A stretch of DNA of 43,152 nucleotides from Thermoplasmatota archaeon (GCA_018334755.1 JAGXLI010000010.1:1-43152), one strand, 5' to 3'; counted from the first letter of the stretch, positions 7,893 through 18,154 are shown. The notes: generated by a model not told the origin, from the sequence alone. Made by a program: numbers and translations.

Positions 7893-8810
7893 TCATTCAC
7901 TCAGCTTTTTAGCCATCTTCTCCAGCTTTTCCATATTTATCTGATAGTATTCCTCTTTGTTTTTCTTGACGAAATCTTTGGTTTTGAGGCTCTTGAGGTT
8001 ATTCTTTGCCACGTTCACATCCATGTTAAGAGAATGAGCTATGTCACTGACCGCCATCTCCTCCGTTTCAAATAAGAGCTCAAATATTTTCTTGACGAGA
8101 ACGGGGAATTCCATCCAAGCTAGAACTCTGTCAAATTTCATATAATCTATGGGTTCTTTATCCGTTCTATCCATCCTTATAACGTCCTTGAGAGGATGCG
8201 GTTTTAACTTGTCATTTATGGGATCGATCAGGATAGGATATCTTTTGGTCTGGGTATATAGACAGAGGCGGATGGTGAACGGCAAGACACCCTCTCTGAT
8301 ATCTGACCATAAATCACCTAATTTTTTAAGGTGAGGTTCATATTGCCGCGGTACCTCCTCAGCCCGATGATACTCGGATTTTGTATTGATGGATATCGGA
8401 ACGAAGAAGTCAGTGATGAAACCTCTAACCATGACTTTTTCCATCTTGGACTTCTCCGCGTTTGCCCACTTGTTCAGAGAGGTAGGATCATAATCGAATG
8501 TTTCGCAGACGCCTTTTCCCCCCTTAAGTTTCAGTTCCTTCACCGGTTTCGAAAAATTCCATTCTCCGTCGGTATTGGGTTTCAAAAAGTTGATCTTAAG
8601 CTTTTCTAAATTCTCTATCTCATAAAAAACTTCTAAAAGCTTATCGAACCTCTTACCATTGACAAAGTATTCTAGGTCCGCAAGGTAGTCTACGTCGGCG
8701 TTCCTCCATTTAAATAATTTCTTTTTTAAATTATCCTTCGCGTACTCATCGACCTCAGAGTCTGGAGCGAGTTCTAAGAACTTTTCTACCTTTTCAAGTT
8801 CTTCTACCAT
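7893..8810 (-). CDS. Hypothetical protein with C-terminal winged-helix-like domain
   Basis: 305 aa; C-terminal FELLFETEEMAVSDIAHSLNMDVNVAKNNLKSLKTKDFVKK resembles wHTH; N-terminal part unrecognised. Confidence 0.6.
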   Translation of the reverse strand: MVEELEKVEKFLELAPDSEVDEYAKDNLKKKLFKWRNADVDYLADLEYFVNGKRFDKLLEVFYEIENLEKLKINFLKPNTDGEWNFSKPVKELKLKGGKGVCETFDYDPTSLNKWANAEKSKMEKVMVRGFITDFFVPISINTKSEYHRAEEVPRQYEPHLKKLGDLWSDIREGVLPFTIRLCLYTQTKRYPILIDPINDKLKPHPLKDVIRMDRTDKEPIDYMKFDRVLAWMEFPVLVKKIFELLFETEEMAVSDIAHSLNMDVNVAKNNLKSLKTKDFVKKNKEEYYQINMEKLEKMAKKLSE

Positions 8811-8976
8811 CGAGCTTTATATATTGACCAATATCTAAAATATTTTTCTGTTCGAGCAACCTTGTTTATGAGACCGTTAAGCTGATTTTTCATGGATTTT
8901 GTTTGAAAAATCCCAAAATCTTTAAGTAAAGCTTAAGGACATATATAACACCATGAGGATAGAAGGCTAACTTCTG

Positions 8977-11900
8977 GTGAAGAGAATGAATGTTACCAAA
9001 AAGGGGAGATATTTAGATCCGGCCGATGTTGTTCCGGTCATTCCTTTGATACTTATAGCATTTTTTCTGATCCTCTCCGTGTGGGCCCCGTTCATAGCCA
9101 ATGGAGGGATCGCTGAGACAAAATCATTCTTTTCAAGGGAAGACGATTTTTCTCAAGCCGAACCGAACGAGGATCTCAAAACGACGACGGAATGGGAGCA
9201 GTGGACTAAAACTGATTTTGAGAAGGGAGATACCCATAATCTAGACCTAGAATCCACGCCCGGTGAAGTCAGACTTGAGACGGATACGTTCCAGATAGGG
9301 GCCGCCGAGTCTCCGGAGAAGGACAGCAGAGGAGGATATTATTACTGGGGAAGCGGCGGCACTTACCTTGGATGTCGAGATGATTTCCGAGCCGATAGAG
9401 GCGGAAGGATAAGGACATTCAGGGCTGCAGCCGGCGATCCCGCCTCCGCGTTCAAGCTTAAGGTGCTTAGACCAGAAAATCCGGAAAGTGTAAGCCCGGG
9501 GCAGGATGCGGAATTTTCTGCGGCTCAGACCGAGTACTTTGATCCAAATACTGAAGCGGTGACCACGTGGGATAATCTAGATATCCCGATAGAAAAGGAT
9601 GACCGGATGGGTATCTATCCGCTAGGGGACCTCGCCGCAGTCGCTTTGACCGGTCAAAATGGTTACTGGAAATATGATGGAGAGATAACTAGTACATCTC
9701 AATTCATGACCCACGACTCCGAAGATTCTCCCATCACCACCATTGAAGCTATAGTCGAGACCAACAGGGACAGCGGTATCTTGAATTCGAGTGTCCACGA
9801 CTGTGGAGAACATATGTACAACTGGAGCACCATAAGTTGGGATGCAAATGTTCCTTCTGGCTCTTCTCTGACTATCGAAACTCGGAGTTCTCCTGACGGG
9901 AGCAGTTGGAGCACGTGGGAAGAGGCGACGAACGGGGATGTGGTCCCGAGTCCCGTCAATAGGTACATACAATATAAAGCCAGTTTTACATCACAGACCG
10001 GTAAGGAAACCCCAGTGCTGAACAGTATCAAGGTAAAGTACGAGGTGGACAAGGATCCGCCCCAGATAAACCACCAGTCTATCGATGAATGGCAGAAGGA
10101 CGGTCCTTACACGATCAGCGCCGAGGTCAAAGACGGGGGAAGCGGATTGGCTGAAAATCCGACCGTATATTACAGTACAGATCAGGGATATACCTGGGAT
10201 ACTCGTCCCCTCAATCACACTCAGGCCGATATGTATGAAGGGTATATACCGGACTTTTCTCATGATACGGACGTGATGTATTACATAGAAGCGGAGAATA
10301 CCGCGGGGATCACAGAAACTTCGCCGGATGAAGGTCATTATCATCAGTTCAGCGTTGATAAGGACCCTCCTACGACAGAGCCAGTGCTCTCCGGCGAAGA
10401 AGGCGAGAACGGATGGTTCCAGGGGCAAGTAGAGATAGAATTACAGGCATCGGATACTCATTCCGGCGTGGACACGACATCCTATCAACTCGACGGTGGA
10501 GATTGGAATACATATTCTGGTCCGTTCACTTTGGAGGAAGCGGGTGAGCACGAATTGAGGTATTCTTCGACCGATAACGTGGGTAATTCTGAATTAGCGG
10601 GATCTACCCAGATAAATATCGATGATGCCTCTCCCGATCTGACCTTAGATAGACCCGATCCATCTGGAGATAACGGTTGGTATCTGGATGGGATACAAGT
10701 GGAGATCACGGCGGAAGATCAGGTTTCCGGCGTTGATTCAGTGGAATATAGGATCAACGAAACTTCCTGGGAGACTTATTCAAGTCCCGTCGGTTTAGAT
10801 GAATCGGGCGTCTATAGTCTAGAGTATCGTTCTTTCGACACGGCGGGGAACGAGAACACGAGCTCTGTCGAGATCAAGATCGATAGGGAAGATCCTACTG
10901 TATCGACCACAATATCGGGGACTGAAGGAGAAAATGGATGGTACCTGAGTGAAACTGAAGTTGAACTCATCGGTACCGATAACGTTTCCGGTATCTCTCA
11001 TAACGAGTATAGGGAAAATGAAAGCAGCGGATGGAAAGAGTATGACGGGCCTATCGTATTGGAAGATGGCCGCCATTCGATAGAGTATAAAAGCGTGAAC
11101 GAAGCCGGAAGGGAAAGCGAGATCGAAGAGAAGGAGGTAAAAGTGGATACTGGTCTCCCCACCATCGAGTACGACGTAGAGCCTCCTGAGGGGGAAGGTT
11201 GGTCTACCACACCACCTACGGTAGATATGAGCACGGTGGATGAAGTTTCAGGTCTCAGCCGAATACGTTATAGGATAAAGCAGGATGGAGACTGGGTAAG
11301 AGAAGAAAAGCTCGATGATCTAGACAATATCTCTGATAGAGATGTGAACTTTGACTTGGATCTCTCGGGCAACCTGCAGGTGGAGTTGTTTGCCGAGGAC
11401 GTCGCGGGTAATAACTTTACTACGAACTTCGAGTATCCCGTCGATCTTGAAAAACCGACGATACCGGATGCGCCCTCTGTGTCGGATACGGTCTGGAGGA
11501 ACGATATGACGATAGCTACGCAGATCGATGAAGATCACAGCGGGGTCGATAAAGTCACGCTGCATTATTCCACTGGAGACAGTTGGAAGAAGAAGGAGAT
11601 GGCAAGAGATGGAGGGGAATACAAAGCGACCATCCCTGGTGAGGACGTCGGATTCGGCGACGTTGAATATTATATCTCAGTACAAGACACGGCCGGAAAC
11701 TCTTTTGAAAGCGAAAGACGGACGGGTGAAGTCGGCATAAATTGGATATATCTCATCCCGATCCCTATAGCTGTCGTCTTGATAGGTCTCTTGGTCTATT
11801 GGAGAAGGAAGCGAGAAGAACAGGAACAATTGATACCGATGAAAGAATCTAAAATATCGAAGATAAAGAAAGGGAAAGAAGATAAGTTGGAGGAGATAAA

Positions 11901-12819
11901 GGACGAGGGGGACAAATCTACTGCGGCCCCGGTCGGGTTATCCTCCGAAGATAGTGGAGAACGATGTGATATATGTGGAAGCGCTATCGACTCCCAGAAC
12001 CTTCTAACCTGTTCGTGCGATAACCACTATCACGACGACTGCCTGAGGATGGAGGGTAACTGCATGAGCTGCGGAAAAGATTATGCTACGGTCAGCTTGT
12101 TCTCAGAGGAGGCTGAAGAGGAAAGCTCCTCCGAGGGAACTGAAGACGAAACCGGCCTATCAGAAACTGGGATCGAAGAACCCCAAGATGTAGAAGAAAG
12201 TACTGAAACAAAGAAAGGGCCTGAAGGAGTCGAAGTATGGGCGGATGAAAGAGGCGCAGAGTCGACAGAGGAAGTTCAGAAGAAAGTCAAAAAGGCGAGG
12301 AAAGTAGATGAAACCGAGGACCGATCAGAGGAGCAGTCAGAAGAAGATGTCTCTTTAGAGGAGGAGGTAGAAGAGATGATGGAAGATGAGGAGCCAAAAG
12401 AAGAGACACCTCCAGAGGATAGTCTAACAGAGGAAGAAACCCCACCTCCCTCGCCGGAAGAGACCTCTACAGAGGAAGAAATGGATGAAGAAGCTCCCGT
12501 AGAAGAAAGTACGCCGGAAGAGACTCCCACAGAGGAAGAAACCCCACCTCCCTCGCCGGAAGAGACCTCTACAGAGGAAGAAATGGATGAAGAACCTCCC
12601 ACAGAAGAAAGTACGTCGGAAGAGACTCCTACAGAGGAAGAAACCCCGCCCCCCTCTCCGGAAGAATCGACGGAGAGTGAAGAGGAGACTCCTGATGAAG
12701 AAAAAGAAGATGTAGAAGGGGATGCTATAGAATGTCCGCTCTGCGGGAACGAAAATGAAGCCGGGTCTGAAAAATGCTGGGCTTGCAGGGCGGACCTAAC
12801 AGAAGATGAAGAAGGATAG
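8977..12819 (+). CDS. Large membrane-anchored surface protein: Ig/OmpL47-like repeats, TM helix, intracellular C4HC3 RING/PHD-like cluster, low-complexity acidic tail, zinc ribbon
   Basis: N-terminal hydrophobic VVPVIPLILIAFFLILSVWAPF; repeats with DNVGN/DTAGN signatures; TM WIYLIPIPIAVVLIGLLVYWRRKR; CDICG...CSCDNHYHDDCL...CMSCG; CPLCGNENEAGSEKCWAC. Confidence 0.8.
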   Translation: MKRMNVTKKGRYLDPADVVPVIPLILIAFFLILSVWAPFIANGGIAETKSFFSREDDFSQAEPNEDLKTTTEWEQWTKTDFEKGDTHNLDLESTPGEVRLETDTFQIGAAESPEKDSRGGYYYWGSGGTYLGCRDDFRADRGGRIRTFRAAAGDPASAFKLKVLRPENPESVSPGQDAEFSAAQTEYFDPNTEAVTTWDNLDIPIEKDDRMGIYPLGDLAAVALTGQNGYWKYDGEITSTSQFMTHDSEDSPITTIEAIVETNRDSGILNSSVHDCGEHMYNWSTISWDANVPSGSSLTIETRSSPDGSSWSTWEEATNGDVVPSPVNRYIQYKASFTSQTGKETPVLNSIKVKYEVDKDPPQINHQSIDEWQKDGPYTISAEVKDGGSGLAENPTVYYSTDQGYTWDTRPLNHTQADMYEGYIPDFSHDTDVMYYIEAENTAGITETSPDEGHYHQFSVDKDPPTTEPVLSGEEGENGWFQGQVEIELQASDTHSGVDTTSYQLDGGDWNTYSGPFTLEEAGEHELRYSSTDNVGNSELAGSTQINIDDASPDLTLDRPDPSGDNGWYLDGIQVEITAEDQVSGVDSVEYRINETSWETYSSPVGLDESGVYSLEYRSFDTAGNENTSSVEIKIDREDPTVSTTISGTEGENGWYLSETEVELIGTDNVSGISHNEYRENESSGWKEYDGPIVLEDGRHSIEYKSVNEAGRESEIEEKEVKVDTGLPTIEYDVEPPEGEGWSTTPPTVDMSTVDEVSGLSRIRYRIKQDGDWVREEKLDDLDNISDRDVNFDLDLSGNLQVELFAEDVAGNNFTTNFEYPVDLEKPTIPDAPSVSDTVWRNDMTIATQIDEDHSGVDKVTLHYSTGDSWKKKEMARDGGEYKATIPGEDVGFGDVEYYISVQDTAGNSFESERRTGEVGINWIYLIPIPIAVVLIGLLVYWRRKREEQEQLIPMKESKISKIKKGKEDKLEEIKDEGDKSTAAPVGLSSEDSGERCDICGSAIDSQNLLTCSCDNHYHDDCLRMEGNCMSCGKDYATVSLFSEEAEEESSSEGTEDETGLSETGIEEPQDVEESTETKKGPEGVEVWADERGAESTEEVQKKVKKARKVDETEDRSEEQSEEDVSLEEEVEEMMEDEEPKEETPPEDSLTEEETPPPSPEETSTEEEMDEEAPVEESTPEETPTEEETPPPSPEETSTEEEMDEEPPTEESTSEETPTEEETPPPSPEESTESEEETPDEEKEDVEGDAIECPLCGNENEAGSEKCWACRADLTEDEEG
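10357..11449 (+). repeat. Tandem beta-sandwich (Ig/OmpL47-like) protein repeats, about four copies of roughly 90 aa
   Basis: Recurrent D..PPT...ENGWY...VE...D.VSGV...YR...W..Y..P..L...G.H.L.Y.S.D.AGN pattern. Confidence 0.7.
12427..12666 (+). repeat. In-frame 102-bp tandem repeat (34 aa, TEEETPPPSPEETSTEEEMDEE-PVEESTPEETP), about 2.4 copies
   Basis: Copies start at 12427, 12529 and 12631, nearly identical at nucleotide level. Confidence 0.9.
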
Positions 12820-12830
12820 GATGAAGAGAT

Positions 12831-13337
12831 ATGAAAGATCTAAGACGTTCTGAAGAAGCGGTGATGGACTATCCCTTTCGCCTTCTTATCATCTCTATCG
12901 TATTAGCTATAGCTATACCTTCTATGCTCTCAGCGCTCTCCTATTATCGTACCCAAAGTGCCGAGGAACAGCTTTCTCAGGAGGTCGATCAGATCGCCTC
13001 AGCGGTAGAGAGCGTTTATATCCAGGGGATAAATGCGAGCACCGTGGTAGATCTGGACCTGCCCGAGGAGACCGAGTATGTGGAGATAGGCGCCCCCCTT
13101 TCGGACTCGATCGATTGCAGGGCCATCTATCACAAGATACAGGATCAATCTGAAAGTTCTATCCTGGTCAAACACGGTAGAGAAGGTATACCTATGACCT
13201 CCCAGGATAATATCACTGTGACTCTCACGAGTTCCACTAAAAGGATATCGGTCGTGAAAAGACCTGTGAACTTCGATATCGACGACGACGGAACCCATGT
13301 AAACGATTACTATGTAGAGATAAAAAAGCTGAGGTGA
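12831..13337 (+). CDS. Pilin-like/secreted small protein with N-terminal hydrophobic helix
   Basis: SEEAVMDYPFRLLIISIVLAIAIPSMLSALSYY; co-directional 11 bp after the large surface-protein gene. Confidence 0.6.
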   Translation: MKDLRRSEEAVMDYPFRLLIISIVLAIAIPSMLSALSYYRTQSAEEQLSQEVDQIASAVESVYIQGINASTVVDLDLPEETEYVEIGAPLSDSIDCRAIYHKIQDQSESSILVKHGREGIPMTSQDNITVTLTSSTKRISVVKRPVNFDIDDDGTHVNDYYVEIKKLR

Positions 13338-13341
13338 CGAG

Positions 13342-13848
13342 ATGTTAGACTGGGCTCTATCTAAGATCATAATCTCCATATTCACCGTGGGTCTCATCAT
13401 CTTCTCTATCTTCATTTTCTCAAGTAAAAGAGCCGCTATCGAAGAGGATAAATTGAGGAATATATCTAACCGGATCTCTTCAAAGGTGAATGAACTTTCA
13501 AATACCTATTCCAATTCAAGCGTATACTTTACATTCAGCGAGAACGTATCTGCCGTGACGCTTCCGGGAGATATCGATGGCGAAAATTATGAGATCAGGT
13601 TCTCCGATTCTTGGCTGACGTTAGAAACGGAAAGGAAAGTAGCCTCTTCCGATTTCACCGAAGAGATCCACCTGTGGGATCCCTCCAATGTAAACTATAC
13701 TACGAACGAGAGCGAGTTGGAGAGATCTGATGATCAAAACACATCTCTCAAGATCGTTTCTGGAGAAGAAAGGTTCAAGGTAGTGCGTTGTGAATTGATA
13801 GTCAGCGGTGAGATCCAGTATCACACGTTCCTCTACAAGTGGAACTGA
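13342..13848 (+). CDS. Pilin-like/secreted small protein with N-terminal hydrophobic helix
   Basis: ALSKIIISIFTVGLIIFSIFIFSS N-terminus; 4-bp gap to upstream gene. Confidence 0.6.
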   Translation: MLDWALSKIIISIFTVGLIIFSIFIFSSKRAAIEEDKLRNISNRISSKVNELSNTYSNSSVYFTFSENVSAVTLPGDIDGENYEIRFSDSWLTLETERKVASSDFTEEIHLWDPSNVNYTTNESELERSDDQNTSLKIVSGEERFKVVRCELIVSGEIQYHTFLYKWN

Positions 13849-13869
13849 CTTGCATCAAAGAGGATAAGA

Positions 13870-16800
13870 TCAATTTTCAGGTTCACAGTATACCTTTCCG
13901 AAGCGGATATACTTATTTTTGTCCGCTCTACCGACTTCCCCGATGAAATAGTCTCCTTTCCTACCGACCCCGATAGAGGGTTCCGATGAGGCCCACCACG
14001 CTAAATTTCCTTTGGTGTAATTTCCTTCAGCGCCTAGGACCTCGAACGAGCGATTGTTCAGCCCGTCTTTATCTATCCGGGCGAAGATGGATGGGGCGGG
14101 ATTTGAAGCACCTAACTCTCTACCGATATCGCGGATCCTGTTGATGAGCATACGAGAAAAACTTTTGATCCCTCTTTTCTCGGTTTGATTGGTCCAGTAG
14201 ATGTAAGTTCGATTCATATTCCCGTCGATATCAAGGTAGAAGCCGACGTTCTCGAGGTCTTTTAGAACATCTGAATCATCGTTCATCTCTCTCAACAATC
14301 TTTTACTAAAGCGGATGAAACCTTCGTAAGTATCGTTCCTTTCCTCCACCGAACTTTCGATCCATCTATGTACTTTATCGGGTAATTCACCTTCGGTGGT
14401 TCTCAGTCCTACATCTATAGAATAGTTACCTCCAAGATTTGGAAGTGAGATGTTGGAGAAGATGCTGGATTTTATGGATCTCAAACCAGCTTCGTCTAAT
14501 GAGATAGTCTTTTGAGGATACCGCAGATCGAAACTGTAATTATCGAGGGTAGTGTTCTGATCAGCGTGGATGACGACCCTTTCGTCTTTGGACGGATCCA
14601 CTTCGATACTCAGATCGATGCTTCCATGTCTCTTGACCTCGTAAACATAATCATCTTGACCCAGGTCGAAAGATATCCTGGTGTTGTTGCTTTGGAATTC
14701 AGTTTTTAAAGGACTGTTCTCCACGTTATAGTCAAGATCGAAACCCATATACGGATATTCTAACCTATCCATGTTCCTATCCGCGAGCATCCGTCTATGG
14801 TCGTCTATGAACTCAAAATATGAGGTATCATTATAGGTCTCATAGGATACCTCATCGATCGTCTTCATAAACTCGCTCAGGTTTTCAGCCGAATGGAGAG
14901 GTTTAGAAACGGTAGAATGAGCGCATCCTCTGAGATGAGTCCTTACAGAATCGGTAGTGACACTCGACCTAGCCAGAACGTCTGTCATGGCCCGCGATAG
15001 ATTCATCATCGGTCTGGAGATGTAGATCGCATCTTCTTTCAGAGGTCTATCGGATTGGATATCTTCTTCATCTATCAGGTTGAAGTACCTTCGGGTCATC
15101 CGGTAATCAACGTCGTTTTCAAGCCAGTCCGATTCCAGAGGTTGGGCGGTATGAAGCGGCAGCGTGAAATTCTGCTTCAGATCGAGCGTGCCGTTGTACC
15201 ACGTAGATCTGTGAACGCCGACGGGTATGTTCCTCCTGTCGGTGGTTGTATTCACCTCTAAAGTACCTTCGATCGAGACGTTCAGGGCGGTCTGGTAAGG
15301 ACTCCACGACATGTTCGTCCTTTCTTCTAGATCTCCCGAATACCTTCCCTGGACGTCGACGAAGTGCTGACCCTTTTCAGGGTAATCTATATCGATAGAA
15401 AGGTTATCGCCTTCGGTAAGATAATCGGAAAATTCCACGGTGAAAGTTTCATTCAGAAGCCTCTGGCGTTTCCTGTCATAGGAGCGGTTCATCCGCCAAT
15501 TGTACCTTGGTTGAGTCATGTTCGTGGCTAAAAATCTCCGTTCTTGGTTCACGTGAGTATTCCTTTTGACGCTTCGAAGGGTCCTGTTAAATTTCTGCTG
15601 CAGCCAGCCGTTCTTCTGAGAGAGATTCAGAAGCATGTTCTCTCTTTCGTTCTGTTCGCCTATCGTGCGGACAGCTACATTCTCTCCGACGAAATCGTAG
15701 AAATTCCCCTGGGTCTGGTGGTCTCCTTCGTAGTTACCCTCGTCTGTGGTTTTATCCATATCATCCATAAGTTTCTGAGAGATCTGGCCTTGGGAAAGAA
15801 GGCCCTGTTCTCCTACGACCCGGTCCGTACCATCTTCGATATCGTTCCACAGTCTATTCCAGATGGCCTGGTCCGTCCAGGTCGATTTCGCGTCGTTCGG
15901 GATCACGGTGTTCCTGTATCTCAGGCATTCCTCACAGGACCAGCACGGTTCTCCGACCGTCGTTTCCCAAGCCTCGTCTTTGAAAGATCTCCGTCTAGGT
16001 ATTGCGATATCTCGGACACGCTCGTTGACGTCCTTCATCGCGTCCTGTCTGAAAGCGAAACTCCCTTCCGAGGAGTCTCCCTCGCTGTGCTGTTCTTCCT
16101 CGGGCGGGTCCGTAGAGAGTGATCCCGGATTCCTGCCCATGTCTTTTACACCGCCGTCGTAGAGGTTGACCACGGCCTCATACCAGAGATCCACCGTTTC
16201 CTTCGTCAGATGATACATGAAGTCGTCATCATGCTCCTTTTTGTATGCTCCTTCGCTCCACCATTCATCCCGCTTATCGAAACCGCTGGCTTTATCTTTG
16301 AATTCTTTTAGGGCCTTGTGGATAGAACCCTCTTCTTCTATCATATGGCCTGTTCCGTTCACCAGCACCGATCTATTATCTTCCGGGTCTATCTCGAAAT
16401 CGGATTTTTTCGTACCTATGGAATCGGCGATATCGCTGCTTATCGTGTCCATGAATCCTTTGTTGGTTTCCTCTTCTATGTCTTTCGAGCGCTGCCTTAC
16501 GCTGCGGTTGATCGTTTGAAGGATGTACTTCAACGTATCAAAATAAGGCGTTCCCTGGTCCTCGTCGTGTTTCGCTATCAACGATTCTTCGACAAGATAA
16601 TATTCGATGGTCCGGTCTCCCACGTTACTGAAGTCAGAATTGAAAGTTAGCTCATAAGGTTCGGGGTCCAGATTATCATTTTCAGGGTCTCCAAGGATGA
16701 GATCTATCGTGTCGGGGACCTCAGATGAACGCATCTCCCATTCTCCCGAGGTGAAGTCATAGGGACCGCGGCTGAAGACCCAGTAGTGACCGCCGACCGG

Positions 16801-18087
16801 TCTTGGCGCTTCGGGATTCTGAACACACGTCCATTCGTAGGGCGACATAGATCCTTCCATCTTCTGGATGGTCGAACTCGAATCCTGAGGATCGAGGGTT
16901 TCAGGTATACCCAGCCATTCCCGATAAGTTTTCAGCCAGGTCCTCACCTGCTCCTCCGCCCAATCTTCACCTTTATCTTCCAGTTCCTGCCAGTTCACTA
17001 CGGGCTCTGAAAGAGTCGGGTCTACGATCTTGTCGCCCCAGAATAACTCGTAAAGATCGAGGACAAAATCTTCTCCGAAGGGATAGATGGCCTGAGACAG
17101 GACTTTTCCCGCGTCGACCTCCTGTTTCTTTATGTTCCGGTGCATCAGGAATAGATCTGCTGCATCGACGGTCCCGTTATCCGCATACCTTTGAAGTTCC
17201 GAGTCGATACCCATCTTTTTGGCTATATCTTCGTCATAATCTCCGTACAACCTCGCGGCTTCCAAGAGCAAAGCGAGATTGACGGCTCTCTCCACGTCTT
17301 CTTCACTCAACAGACTCGTGATATTCCCTTCGTTCTCCCCGTAACCTCCGCTGGCGTTGCCGAACAAAGTTCTCATCTGAGTTATTGAAGAAAGCTGGTA
17401 GCGGATGAGTTTACCGACCTCTCCGAAAGAGCTTTTAGATTCGGATCTGAATTCCCTAAAGCGTGATCTTAAATAGAAAACGGGTGAATACACGTTTTTC
17501 TCGAAATCTTTATGATAAGTGACGTTCTGACCTGAACCTTCGCTGTACACCGACATCTCTATGTTTCCTACAACCCTCCCGTAGAGAGGAGCCTTTCCTT
17601 CCTGGAACTCGCTGATATTGGTTTCAGCCTCCTTTTTCGGTTCCGCTTGGAACGGTTCGATGAACTCCTGTCCGGTGGAGAAAGACTCGTCGGTTTCAAG
17701 CGTAGTCCTCGATTCAGAGACTATTTTGACGGACCAGTTATCGATGTAAACGAGACAGTTTTCAGTATTCAGGGGATACGTTTCGTTTAAGTAGCCTTTC
17801 AGATCTTTTTCTAACTCGGCCTGAAGCGTGAACATCTCCGGGTCTCTATTCTTGGTCAGATTATGTATCCGCTGAAGTGAAAGATGATAAGCACGGGTCG
17901 CTATGTCGTCAAGCGTCTCCCCTGCGGCCGCCGAGGTCTCCTCGGTCGGGGTATAGATAGAGATGTCTCTCTCGGATTCCTCGATATCTCCTACCAGAGC
18001 AAAAGTGATGCCTGAGAGGACCAACAGAACGACTCCCACGAGAGCAAAGGGGACTTTTCCTTGATCATCTAGGTCTTTTCGGATCAA
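13870..18087 (-). CDS. Giant exoprotein (1405 aa) with N-terminal anchor, resembling haloarchaeal pilus-cluster DUF7286-type proteins
   Basis: N-terminus GKVPFALVGVVLLVLSGITFALVGD; Asn/Thr-rich extracellular-type sequence with many N-x-S/T sequons. Confidence 0.6.
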   Translation of the reverse strand: MIRKDLDDQGKVPFALVGVVLLVLSGITFALVGDIEESERDISIYTPTEETSAAAGETLDDIATRAYHLSLQRIHNLTKNRDPEMFTLQAELEKDLKGYLNETYPLNTENCLVYIDNWSVKIVSESRTTLETDESFSTGQEFIEPFQAEPKKEAETNISEFQEGKAPLYGRVVGNIEMSVYSEGSGQNVTYHKDFEKNVYSPVFYLRSRFREFRSESKSSFGEVGKLIRYQLSSITQMRTLFGNASGGYGENEGNITSLLSEEDVERAVNLALLLEAARLYGDYDEDIAKKMGIDSELQRYADNGTVDAADLFLMHRNIKKQEVDAGKVLSQAIYPFGEDFVLDLYELFWGDKIVDPTLSEPVVNWQELEDKGEDWAEEQVRTWLKTYREWLGIPETLDPQDSSSTIQKMEGSMSPYEWTCVQNPEAPRPVGGHYWVFSRGPYDFTSGEWEMRSSEVPDTIDLILGDPENDNLDPEPYELTFNSDFSNVGDRTIEYYLVEESLIAKHDEDQGTPYFDTLKYILQTINRSVRQRSKDIEEETNKGFMDTISSDIADSIGTKKSDFEIDPEDNRSVLVNGTGHMIEEEGSIHKALKEFKDKASGFDKRDEWWSEGAYKKEHDDDFMYHLTKETVDLWYEAVVNLYDGGVKDMGRNPGSLSTDPPEEEQHSEGDSSEGSFAFRQDAMKDVNERVRDIAIPRRRSFKDEAWETTVGEPCWSCEECLRYRNTVIPNDAKSTWTDQAIWNRLWNDIEDGTDRVVGEQGLLSQGQISQKLMDDMDKTTDEGNYEGDHQTQGNFYDFVGENVAVRTIGEQNERENMLLNLSQKNGWLQQKFNRTLRSVKRNTHVNQERRFLATNMTQPRYNWRMNRSYDRKRQRLLNETFTVEFSDYLTEGDNLSIDIDYPEKGQHFVDVQGRYSGDLEERTNMSWSPYQTALNVSIEGTLEVNTTTDRRNIPVGVHRSTWYNGTLDLKQNFTLPLHTAQPLESDWLENDVDYRMTRRYFNLIDEEDIQSDRPLKEDAIYISRPMMNLSRAMTDVLARSSVTTDSVRTHLRGCAHSTVSKPLHSAENLSEFMKTIDEVSYETYNDTSYFEFIDDHRRMLADRNMDRLEYPYMGFDLDYNVENSPLKTEFQSNNTRISFDLGQDDYVYEVKRHGSIDLSIEVDPSKDERVVIHADQNTTLDNYSFDLRYPQKTISLDEAGLRSIKSSIFSNISLPNLGGNYSIDVGLRTTEGELPDKVHRWIESSVEERNDTYEGFIRFSKRLLREMNDDSDVLKDLENVGFYLDIDGNMNRTYIYWTNQTEKRGIKSFSRMLINRIRDIGRELGASNPAPSIFARIDKDGLNNRSFEVLGAEGNYTKGNLAWWASSEPSIGVGRKGDYFIGEVGRADKNKYIRFGKVYCEPEN

Positions 18088-18154
18088 ATCCTACTGCCTC
18101 TCTTCATATAAATTAAGCTCTTGGAGATTATTTATAGATTATGCTAATTAAGGA

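Noticed and set aside
12276-12602. Antisense Ser-rich ORF (108 aa)
   Set aside because: Reverse-strand reading of the Glu/Thr/Pro repeat tail of the large surface protein; low complexity only.
15544-16122. 192-aa plus-strand ORF inside the giant exoprotein gene
   Set aside because: Antisense to a continuous 1405-aa frame and without recognisable domain.
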